From Lachnoclostridium sp. UBA7122 (lineage in GTDB: Bacteria > Bacillota > Clostridia > Lachnospirales > Lachnospiraceae), in NCBI GenBank assembly GCA_002493085.1, contig DKXQ01000046.1:1-13784 (forward strand): 13,784 nt of DNA, read 5' to 3'. The notes beneath the pieces were generated by a model, which made no database searches, had not been told where the DNA came from, and saw nothing but the letters and a program-made list of their open reading frames with translations. The position numbers and the translations under genes were made by a program. Position 1 is the stretch's first letter. The number at the start of each line of letters is the position of its first letter. Below, piece by piece: positions 7,514 through 13,784 of this stretch.

Positions 7514-8470
7514 ATGGAAGAAAGAGGATATTACCAGAAAGCAGTAAGTATTATAGATGAGGTAAAAAAAGCGGTAATTGGAAAAGATGAATGTGTGTTG
7601 CTGGCAATGACTGCAATACTGGCAGGCGGGCATATACTTATTGATGATATTCCGGGAGTTGGCAAGACAACACTTGCTATAGCATTTGCAAAAGCGATGA
7701 ATCTTAAATGCATGCGTACACAATTTACTCCTGATGTACTGCCTTCAGATATACTTGGATTTACAATGTATAATAAAAAAGACGGACAATTCTATTACCA
7801 GCCGGGAACAGTTATGTGTAATCTTTTCCTGGCTGATGAGATAAACAGGACATCCCCCAAGACACAGTCCGCCCTTCTGGAAGTTATGGAGGAAGGCTGT
7901 GTTACTGTAGATGGTGTAACGAGGAAAGTACCAGAACCTTTTATAGTTATAGCAACACAAAATCCGGCAGGAAGCATAGGCACGCAGCTTTTGCCAGAAT
8001 CACAGCTTGACCGCTTTATGGTATGCCTGTCAGTAGGTTATCCGTCACTGGAGGATGAAATTGCTATAGCAAAAGGCAGGAGCAATGATATAATTAACCT
8101 TGTCGGTGCAGTTATAAGCGGGGACGGGCTTATAGATATACAGAACAGTGTAAATGAAGTATTTATTAAAGATGAGGTTTATAAATATCTTTGCATGCTT
8201 GTAAGGGAAACCAGGGAACACCCTGCAATAGAGCTTGGACTGAGCCCAAGAGGGACAATTGCGCTTGCCAGTATGTCTAAAGCGGCTGCTTTCCTGCAGG
8301 GAAGGGATTATGTTATACCAGACGATGTTGCAAGTGTATTTAATGCTGTGGCATCACACCGCATAGTACCCGCTTCAAAAGCGCGTATGTCACATTTAAG
8401 TGTGGAAGATATACTTGGACAGATAAAGACAAAAGTTAAAAAGCCTAAATCTGTAAAACGGTTTATCTGA
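7514..8470 (+). CDS. MoxR family AAA+ ATPase
   Basis: Cytoplasmic MoxR-type AAA+ ATPase, 318 residues, the usual length. MoxR proteins act as chaperone-like remodelers for partner proteins encoded beside them. Motifs: Walker A PGVGKTT (47-53, K51); QFTPDVLPSDILG (70-82), a MoxR signature; Walker B FLADEINR with D108/E109; sensor 1 ATQNP with N150; arginine finger in QLDRF (R167); sensor 2 LSPRG (R246); and a C-terminal helical lid. I chose ATG at 7514, preceded by GGGGGTG (7503-7509); an in-frame TTG at 7493 lacks a binding site and would overlap the S8 fragment's stop. It is the first gene of a tight operon, with 14 bp to DUF58 and 14 bp from DUF58 to the transglutaminase. No promoter is evident directly upstream, so transcription probably comes through the S8 fragment. 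The family assignment is firm. Confidence 0.95.
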   Translation: MEERGYYQKAVSIIDEVKKAVIGKDECVLLAMTAILAGGHILIDDIPGVGKTTLAIAFAKAMNLKCMRTQFTPDVLPSDILGFTMYNKKDGQFYYQPGTVMCNLFLADEINRTSPKTQSALLEVMEEGCVTVDGVTRKVPEPFIVIATQNPAGSIGTQLLPESQLDRFMVCLSVGYPSLEDEIAIAKGRSNDIINLVGAVISGDGLIDIQNSVNEVFIKDEVYKYLCMLVRETREHPAIELGLSPRGTIALASMSKAAAFLQGRDYVIPDDVASVFNAVASHRIVPASKARMSHLSVEDILGQIKTKVKKPKSVKRFI

Positions 8471-8484
8471 TTTGGAGGCTTATA

Positions 8485-9597
8485 ATGAAACGTTTAATAG
8501 TATATGTTATTTTAGCGGCAGCCAGTATGCATATTGCTTTAATATACAGGAACCTGGCATTTTTAAGTATTTTTTATGGCCAGTTATTTGTAGTCCTGCT
8601 GCTTGCCATATTAAATATTATAAGTATATGCCACCTGGAAATTTTTATGAATATTTCTGAAAATGTCGTACAAATTGGACAGAAAATACATGTGTATATT
8701 ACTATAAATAACAGGAGCATTTTTCCAACAGGTAAGATTGAAGTTAAAGTAAACAGTTTTAATTTATATTCAGGAAAGAAAGAAGCCACAAAATTTTATG
8801 GCAGTGCAGATGGGTACAGTTCTGCTGTTCTAAAGTGTTCTTATATTACAAAAAATCCAGGAAATATAGAGTTTAGCATAAAAAAGGTATGGTCAAATGA
8901 TTTTCTTGGAATATTAAGACTTCCTTTGTTTAAAAATTATATATATAAATATCCGGTTATTGTAATACCTGAGCTGTATGAAGTACCAGTTTTTATAGGA
9001 AAGAGCCAATACAGGTATATTTTTGAAAATGAGGCTGTACAGAACAGCTTTAAAAATTCTGGCAATGACACAAATAGTGAAAACAGGCCTTACATAGTTG
9101 GTGACAGTTTTAAGGATATACATTGGAAATTGTCTGCAAAAACTGATGAGCTTATGGTAAGGCAGAAGTACGGTAACTTTTCATCTGGGACTGTTTTTTT
9201 TCTGGATTTAGGAACAGTAAAAAGCGATTATATAAAAAAATGTTTTATACAAGCTGTTTTATCAATTTCTACAAGCCTGCTTTATAATGAATGCAGCCAT
9301 TATATATGCTGGTATGATACAAAGCTGGATGATATTGCAGAATCCAGGATAGAGCAGGAAAATGATTCATACAGCATTGTACAGGAATGTATAGACAAAA
9401 TGTCAGAAAAACACAGGGAAAACACTGATATATATATATTAAAGAATATGTATGCCAGAAAATATAATGTACAGGGCAGCTTTGCATATCTTGCACTTAA
9501 TACAGAGTTTGAACTATATGTAAATGATAGTAAAATTATCCAGTATGATTACAATAATTTAAAAGAATCAATTTTGTCAACAGAAGTACAATTATAG
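8485..9597 (+). CDS. DUF58 domain membrane protein, MoxR operon partner
   Basis: Membrane protein of the DUF58 family, 370 residues, the standard partner of MoxR ATPases. Residues 4-20 and 24-48 form two adjacent membrane helices. A beta-rich region follows (about 55-130). The DUF58 signature starts at R201: RPYIVGDSFKDIHWKLSAK, then DELMVRQKYG, equivalent to the family's R-x-Y-x-x-G-D-x-x-x-x-I-x-W-x-x-x-A. Residues after about 230 (TVFFLDLG) begin a von Willebrand A-like fold. GGAGG at 8474-8478 lies six bases before the ATG. The family as a whole has no proven biochemical activity; a role at the envelope together with MoxR and the transglutaminase is inferred from the conserved gene order. 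Confidence 0.93.
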   Translation: MKRLIVYVILAAASMHIALIYRNLAFLSIFYGQLFVVLLLAILNIISICHLEIFMNISENVVQIGQKIHVYITINNRSIFPTGKIEVKVNSFNLYSGKKEATKFYGSADGYSSAVLKCSYITKNPGNIEFSIKKVWSNDFLGILRLPLFKNYIYKYPVIVIPELYEVPVFIGKSQYRYIFENEAVQNSFKNSGNDTNSENRPYIVGDSFKDIHWKLSAKTDELMVRQKYGNFSSGTVFFLDLGTVKSDYIKKCFIQAVLSISTSLLYNECSHYICWYDTKLDDIAESRIEQENDSYSIVQECIDKMSEKHRENTDIYILKNMYARKYNVQGSFAYLALNTEFELYVNDSKIIQYDYNNLKESILSTEVQL

Positions 9598-9611
9598 TAA
9601 ATGGAGGAATT

Positions 9612-11975
9612 ATGTCACAAAATGAGGAATATATTAATGTGAGTGCACGTATTTTTTTTAATACTTGTTTTCTGGCCTTTACTGTTTTTGGCTTATATAT
9701 GTCATTTTGTGAAGCATACAGCTATCAGGGAGATTATGGCAAAGTATTTATAATCAGCCTTATATCCAGCTTTATAATGTGTATATTGTGGATTAATAGC
9801 AGTATATGGTCAAATCTTGGGTTATTTGCAGTTAATGCAGGAACTATATTTATTATTATAAAAAATTACAGGATTATAGAAAAGGAATTAAGCATATTAT
9901 ATGGGTATATTAAAAAACAGTATTATATTTATATGAACCTTGGGGATTTTGAAATTGATACTGAAAGAACCCATATAATGCTATTTGGAGAACCTGTATA
10001 TGAAAAGCTGGCATTAATAATTATTCTTATTATGCTGGTTATAGTTATTGCAATGGCAGCACTCAGGATAAGATGGGATTTTCTTGTGGTACTGCCAGTT
10101 ATTATAATAACCGGAATAGAGATGTTTCATGGCAAAGCACCATCATTAGCAGCATCATGCCTTCTTGTATCTGGAGTTTCAGGGCTTTTATTTGGCATAA
10201 AATTTGAAATGTATGGCGGCAGAAAGCATTTTTTTCAGAAAAGACATGTTTCTGGCCAGATGTGGACAAGATATCTTATATTTGTTATTATAACGCTTTT
10301 GGGCATTATTGTATCACTACAGGCGGGCAGTTATACAAAAGATACAGTATTTGCAAATTCAGAAAAAGCATTGAAGAAAGAACATGAAATAGAAAGAAAG
10401 ATAAAAATTATAGCTGAAGCTGTAAAGAGCAAGGTGCTTAAGGAAAGTGATGGCTATCTGGATAATAAACCGCCAGACCAGGCAGGAAGGTTTATTATGC
10501 GTATAGAAACTGATAAAAAGCCAGTTGATAACATATATATAAGGAGTTTTTATGCAGATAGATATAATGGGACAAGATGGGATAATTCTGATAAAAATCC
10601 TCCTTTGAATGAAGACGATGTAAACCATATGTTTTCTAATGGAATAGAAAAACTTTTAGGCGATGAAAAACAAGGAACAGATATTATAAAGATAGTATTA
10701 TATCCAGAAAAAAAACAGACAGATGCTAATAAATATATTCCATATATGTCTAAGGGTTATGAAGAAAGCAGTTCTGGATATTATACATTTTACTGTTACA
10801 ATACACAAAGCCATATAAAGAATTATATATTAATGTTAACTGATGATGAGCTATCAGGATTAAGAGGTATAAAGACTTATAAAAAATACACTTCGTATGT
10901 GCATAAGAAGTATCTTTCTTTACCACATAATACCGGCCGGCTGGAAAAATTTGCAAAGAAAATTGACAGATACCCGGAGACTGACCTGCAATGCCTGGCT
11001 GTTAAAAATGCAGTATGCAAGAATACAAAATACAGCCAGAACCTTAAAGAACTTCCAGACGGAAAAGATTATATAGAATACTTCTTATTTGAACAGAAAA
11101 AAGGATATTGTGAACATTATGCTACTGCTGGCACAATATTATTAAGATTTACAGGTGTTCCAGCAAGATACGCAGCAGGATACAGTATAAGCCCATCTGA
11201 ATTTAGCACTGAATACGATGAATCTGGTACTGTAAAATATACTGCATATGTCAGGGATTACAATGCACATGCATGGACTGAAGTATATAAAAGAGGATTT
11301 GGATGGATACCATTTGATATGACAAACCAGGTATCTGATGATGATTATAACAGTAACATTACGCTATCTCCTGACAATATGGAAAACCAGGAACCACTTT
11401 CATCAGATATGCAGGATAAAGAGTCTGTAAAACCGGAAGAGGCTGGCACAGATAGCAGCTCTGCCCAGGAAGATATTAATAAAACAGAGGACAGGCCAAA
11501 GAAGCAGGATAAACAGAGTAGCAGATATAGATATGGTACAGATAAAAAAATCTATGCAGGACTATTTGTATTTTTTTTAATGCTTATTATGCTGGCAGTG
11601 TATAATAGAATAAAATTTATGCTGCTTTTCAGAAAACTTGGCATGGCAAAAACAGGTAATGAACGGGTTTTAATATATTTTAGCATATTAAACTGGTTTC
11701 TTGGCTTTTGTGGAATGAAAGATATTTCTAAACTTGGGGATGCAGAGTATATTGGAAAATTAAATAGTATATTTTTAGGAAAAATTCCTGCAAACCAGAT
11801 AAATAGTGCATGTGAAATACTACAGTGTGCAGCTTTTTCAAATGGTGGCATAGAACAGAACATGGAAAAAAAGGCTGTGTATTTTATAAAAAATGCATCA
11901 TATGAAGCTTATCAGAATTGTAAAAAGCCAATGCGTTTTTTAATTTATATTTTTACTGGCAGGAACAGGATATAA
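9612..11975 (+). CDS. Membrane transglutaminase-like protein (TgpA/DUF3488 type)
   Basis: Membrane-embedded transglutaminase-fold protein, 787 residues, with the active domain outside the cell. Membrane helices lie near residues 14-36, 45-63, 66-84, 131-151, 155-172, 178-197 and 219-238. An extracellular region of about 400 residues follows, then one more helix at 647-668 and a cytoplasmic tail. The transglutaminase core (about 460-575) keeps the whole triad: C500 in KKGYCEHYATAG, H553 in YNAHAWTEVY and D569 in WIPFDMTNQ; FTGVPARYAAGYS between them is typical. A charged low-complexity stretch (about 595-645) links core and last helix. GGAGG at 9603-9607 precedes the ATG. The gene closes the MoxR/DUF58 operon and ends about 32 bp before the S8 peptidase resumes. 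The catalytic residues suggest an active enzyme acting on cell-surface proteins or peptides; the reaction (cross-link or cleavage) is unknown. Confidence 0.94.
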   Translation: MSQNEEYINVSARIFFNTCFLAFTVFGLYMSFCEAYSYQGDYGKVFIISLISSFIMCILWINSSIWSNLGLFAVNAGTIFIIIKNYRIIEKELSILYGYIKKQYYIYMNLGDFEIDTERTHIMLFGEPVYEKLALIIILIMLVIVIAMAALRIRWDFLVVLPVIIITGIEMFHGKAPSLAASCLLVSGVSGLLFGIKFEMYGGRKHFFQKRHVSGQMWTRYLIFVIITLLGIIVSLQAGSYTKDTVFANSEKALKKEHEIERKIKIIAEAVKSKVLKESDGYLDNKPPDQAGRFIMRIETDKKPVDNIYIRSFYADRYNGTRWDNSDKNPPLNEDDVNHMFSNGIEKLLGDEKQGTDIIKIVLYPEKKQTDANKYIPYMSKGYEESSSGYYTFYCYNTQSHIKNYILMLTDDELSGLRGIKTYKKYTSYVHKKYLSLPHNTGRLEKFAKKIDRYPETDLQCLAVKNAVCKNTKYSQNLKELPDGKDYIEYFLFEQKKGYCEHYATAGTILLRFTGVPARYAAGYSISPSEFSTEYDESGTVKYTAYVRDYNAHAWTEVYKRGFGWIPFDMTNQVSDDDYNSNITLSPDNMENQEPLSSDMQDKESVKPEEAGTDSSSAQEDINKTEDRPKKQDKQSSRYRYGTDKKIYAGLFVFFLMLIMLAVYNRIKFMLLFRKLGMAKTGNERVLIYFSILNWFLGFCGMKDISKLGDAEYIGKLNSIFLGKIPANQINSACEILQCAAFSNGGIEQNMEKKAVYFIKNASYEAYQNCKKPMRFLIYIFTGRNRI

Positions 11976-12000
11976 TTCCAATATATGCAGAACATACACC

Positions 12001-12034
12001 AGCGGGGATAGATTATACACTCCCCGCTTTTTTA
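12001..12034 (+). terminator. Intrinsic terminator-like hairpin spanning the operon/S8 junction
   Basis: A perfect 7-bp GC-rich stem, AGCGGGG (12001-12007) with CCCCGCT (12022-12028), has a 14-nt loop and is followed directly by TTTTTTA. It lies 25 bp after the transglutaminase stop codon, the right place to end the MoxR operon transcript. The left arm belongs to the inserted side of the junction. The right arm and T run are native S8 codons (Leu-Pro-Ala-Phe-Leu). The loop is longer than in most terminators. Confidence 0.6.
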
Positions 12035-13378
12035 GATTCTATTGGAAACAGCAGGATTTATTCTATCTGGGACCAGACTATTAATCCATGCACAGTTTCT
12101 GAAGATAATAGTCAGGAAAATGAAACAGGAGCAGCTGATAGTAGTGAAAACGAATGTGACAGTTTAAAGTATGGCAGGATTCCTGAGGGTTTTTCTTATG
12201 GTGTGGAATATACTAATGAAGAAATAAATGAAGCCCTGGCATCTGAAAATCCATGGAAAATAGTCCAAAGCAGGGATTTTAACGGGCATGGAACATTTAT
12301 CGCAGGTGTTGCATGTGGCACTTTAATAGAGGAAAAAAACTTTTCGGGTGTTGCCCCTCTTACTACTATATGTGCAGTAAAATGCAAAGAGGCAAAGCAG
12401 GGGCTTAAATCATTCTACCATATTGATACAGATGAGCCTGTGTATGCAGAAACCGATATTTTAATTGCTACAGAGTATTTAAGAAAAAAAGCTGCTGAAG
12501 CAAATATGCCGCTTATTCTGTGCTTTGGAATGGGAACTAGTTTTGGCGGGCATATAACAGGAGGAATACTTGGCGAAGCGCTGCGTACAATAGGAGACAC
12601 TAAGGGGGCTGCAGTAGTGACAGCATGTGGCAATGAAGGAAATACTAGCAGGCACTACAGAAGTGATATTCTGGCTTCAGGTGAAGATGTAGAAGTAGAG
12701 ATACGCTCTGGCAGCCGGCATGGATTTACATTGGAACTTTATAGTGACTCCCCACAGATTCTTTCAGTCAGCATAATATCCCCCAGTGGCGGATACAGCG
12801 GAAAAACTATAGCAAGACATGGTGAAAAAAGAAGGGTAGATTTTATACTTGAGGATACAGTTGTCAATATAGAGTACAGTTTACTCTCGTATGAAAGCGG
12901 TGATGAATTTATACAGATGCGTTTTGAAACACCATCAGAAGGTATATGGAAGATACGTGTTTTTAATGAAACAAGGGGAAATGCTTATTTTGATATGTGG
13001 CTTCCAATCAGGAATTTTCTGCCACCAACGACATATTTCCTAGAGGCAGACCCTAATATAACATTATGCTGTCCAAGCAATAATGCAAACCTGATATCAG
13101 TTTCATACTATGATTCTTTAAACCGCAGCATAGCAGTGGACTCAAGCAGGGGATTTGCACGCAATGGCAATATAAAACCTGATTTTGCAGCACCAGGAAT
13201 TAATATATACGGACCATTGCCAAGACTTGGCAATTTATATCCTTTGAATGATGAAGAAAAAAATTTAACTGCAAGATATGATTTCAGAAGTGGTTCAAGC
13301 ATGGCAGCAGCCATTACTGCAGGAGCAGCAGCACTGTTAATGGAATGGGGGTATGGTGTTATAATAAGGTTACATTAG
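12008..13378 (+). pseudogene. 3' fragment of the interrupted S8 (subtilisin-like) peptidase
   Basis: Remainder of the S8 peptidase that begins at 7164. The frame is open from 11924, but homology starts at 12008 with IDYTLPAFLDSIGN and RIYSIWDQTINPC, which should directly follow the Asp motif. The rest is well preserved: GVEYTNEEINEALASENP, catalytic His in FNGHGTFIAGVACG (12287-12289), oxyanion Asn in VVTACGNEGN (12632-12634) and catalytic Ser in SGSSMAAAITAG (13298-13300). The only internal start option is GTG at 12203, without a good ribosome binding site. Joined to the 5' part it would give about 563 residues. The C-terminus ends as MEWGYGVIIRLH; adding one G to the run at 13347-13351 instead reads EWGVWCYNKVTLAGSQ then stop, closer to the family. 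Both readings lack the last 50 or so residues. Long intact frames suggest recent inactivation. Confidence 0.85.
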
Positions 13379-13508
13379 CAGGAAGCCAGTAAATAAAAGG
13401 GATTCCACTAATATCAGTCCTATAAAAAATAATACTTTTATTCATATTTTTTGTAAGGACAGGCCTGTTTTAAATTAAAATACTGGATAAAAAAAAATTC
13501 AGACATTC
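13379..13508. other. Gene-free spacer after the S8 remnant
   Basis: No coding region, RNA gene or clear terminator is visible here. One perfect 10-bp palindrome, ACAGGCCTGT (13459-13468), stands out in otherwise AT-rich sequence. Its core CAGGCCTG recurs at 13653-13660. No continuation of the S8 C-terminal region could be found in any of the three forward frames. Confidence 0.6.
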
Positions 13509-13548
13509 GTAAAAATAAACTTATAAATATAGTATAACTTATTTTTAC
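13509..13548. repeat. AT-rich 40-bp inverted repeat
   Basis: The arms GTAAAAATAA (13509-13518) and TTATTTTTAC (13539-13548) are perfectly complementary. Pairing extends inward with a single mismatch and one bulge into CTTATA/TATAA. The arms are almost purely A/T, so this is a weak hairpin in RNA. It could be a bidirectional terminator of the A-run/T-run kind, or an end of a lost element. Confidence 0.55.
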
Positions 13549-13604
13549 AGATTTGGCAATTATATAATCTGCGGCAGCCCGTTTTGTAAAAACTCTGGCG
13601 GGTC

Positions 13605-13639
13605 CAGGCCCTGCTGTATGCCCAGTGTGGCAGGGCCTG
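13605..13639 (+). repeat. Perfect 10-bp stem hairpin
   Basis: CAGGCCCTGC (13605-13614) and GCAGGGCCTG (13630-13639) are exact inverted copies around a 15-nt loop. There is no T run after it, so it is not itself a terminator. It is probably a structural element of the surrounding candidate RNA. Confidence 0.8.
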
Positions 13640-13678
13640 TATTAATTACGGGCAGGCCTGCAGGTTTATAATAATTTT

Positions 13679-13736
13679 CCAGGGCTGTACTGGCTTTTTA
13701 TAGGTTTTACCTGTTGCCAGGGGCAGCCCTGTTTTT
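13679..13736 (+). terminator. Multi-stem intrinsic terminator
   Basis: Three nested stems stack on each other: CAGGGCTG (13680-13687) with CAGCCCTG (13724-13731), CTGGC (13690-13694) with GCCAG (13716-13720), and AGGT with ACCT at the tip. TTTTTATT follows the outer stem immediately. This is a convincing Rho-independent terminator for plus-strand transcription. No coding gene lies close upstream, so it more likely ends an RNA or acts as an attenuator than terminating the S8 remnant 350 bp away. Confidence 0.6.
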
Positions 13737-13784
13737 ATTCTTAAAAGAAAAGGTTATAAAAGTGAAGTGGTAAACTAAAACTGG

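Larger units (their letters stand above)
7485..12007 (+). other. 4.5-kb operon segment interrupting the S8 peptidase gene
   Basis: These 4523 bp separate the two halves of the S8 peptidase. The segment holds the complete MoxR, DUF58 and transglutaminase genes, with only 29 bp before the first start codon and 32 bp after the last stop codon. The shared bases at the two ends are GGG (7482-7484 and 12005-12007), too short to prove a target-site duplication. No transposase, integrase, terminal inverted repeat or tRNA is visible. Codon and base use look the same as in neighbouring genes. Boundaries are placed where homology to the S8 family stops and restarts, so they could shift by a few bases. 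It could be an inserted segment or the outcome of a rearrangement between tandem S8 copies. Confidence 0.65.
13571..13737 (+). ncRNA. Candidate structured RNA or attenuator-type leader
   Basis: This stretch is strikingly GC-richer than its surroundings and is full of pairing segments. A TATAAT box at 13563-13568 would start transcription near 13575, though no good -35 box is seen. Elements in order: GGCAGCCCGTTTT (13573-13585); a hairpin with a perfect 10-bp stem (13605-13614 with 13630-13639); a 10-bp palindrome (13652-13661); and a multi-stem terminator (13679-13736). CAGCCC at 13575-13580 can pair with GGGCTG at 13682-13687, the left arm of the terminator stem, so two exclusive folds are possible. 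It does not match the riboswitch, T-box, 6S, SRP, RNase P or tmRNA consensus motifs I know. Strand and function are inferred. Confidence 0.35.

Noticed and set aside
7482..12007. Interruption as an insertion sequence, prophage-like or skin-like element with its own recombinase
   Set aside because: All three genes inside are MoxR, DUF58 and transglutaminase. The only flanking direct repeat is GGG and no terminal inverted repeats are seen.
12203..13378. S8 3' part as an independent functional peptidase starting at GTG 12203
   Set aside because: It lacks the catalytic Asp motif and propeptide and has no good ribosome binding site, so it is best read as a fragment.
1..13784. CRISPR array, tRNA or rRNA
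   Set aside because: No regularly spaced direct repeats and no tRNA or rRNA-like conserved stretches were seen on either strand.

Overview
The window looks like a low-GC Clostridia chromosome, most likely Lachnospiraceae. This rests on the AT-rich composition, the strong GGAGG ribosome binding sites, and a set of families familiar from that group: DHHW/MBOAT surface-polymer acetylation, DUF4358, DUF885, a MoxR/DUF58/transglutaminase operon and a clostridial S8 peptidase. No taxonomic marker gene is present, so the assignment is an inference.

Left half (1-5542, minus strand). One leftward gene cluster starts at a good sigma-A-type promoter (5514-5542). In transcription order it encodes a secreted protein with bacterial Ig-like folds, a DUF885 HExxxGH metallopeptidase-like protein, a membrane-anchored fusion of a DUF4358-like domain to a DHHW (AlgJ/AlgX-like) domain, and an AlgI/DltB-type MBOAT acyltransferase cut by the window edge. 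The last two overlap by 11 bp. They form the standard two-part machine for moving acyl groups across the membrane onto an extracellular polymer. The first two are exported partners of unknown purpose.

Middle (5656-7092, plus strand). Divergent from this cluster is a ClpX-like AAA+ unfoldase with a Cys4 zinc finger and an intact IGF loop for ClpP docking. It has a polyasparagine N-terminus, a lysine-rich linker and no recognisable RKH substrate loop, so it may be a specialised ClpX paralogue.

Right half (7164-13378, plus strand). This is the most unusual part. A subtilisin-like S8 peptidase gene starts at 7164 and runs through its catalytic Asp motif. It then breaks off, and the rest of the same protein resumes about 4.5 kb later at about 12008 with the His, Asn and Ser motifs. 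Joining 7484 to 12008 gives an in-frame Asp-Thr-Gly-Ile-Asp-Tyr-Thr sequence, as expected for an intact family member. Between the two halves lies a compact, apparently intact operon: MoxR AAA+ ATPase, DUF58 protein and membrane transglutaminase. It has almost no spare flanking DNA and no recombinase. A terminator-like hairpin spans the right junction. The peptidase is also damaged at its 3' end, probably by a frameshift in a run of five G, so it reads as a recent pseudogene.

Right edge (13379-13784). There is no gene here. It contains an AT-rich 40-bp inverted repeat, then an unexpectedly GC-rich, structured stretch of about 165 bp. That stretch ends in a multi-stem intrinsic terminator and holds a 5' segment able to compete for the terminator stem, so it is a candidate small RNA or attenuator-type leader for a gene beyond the window.
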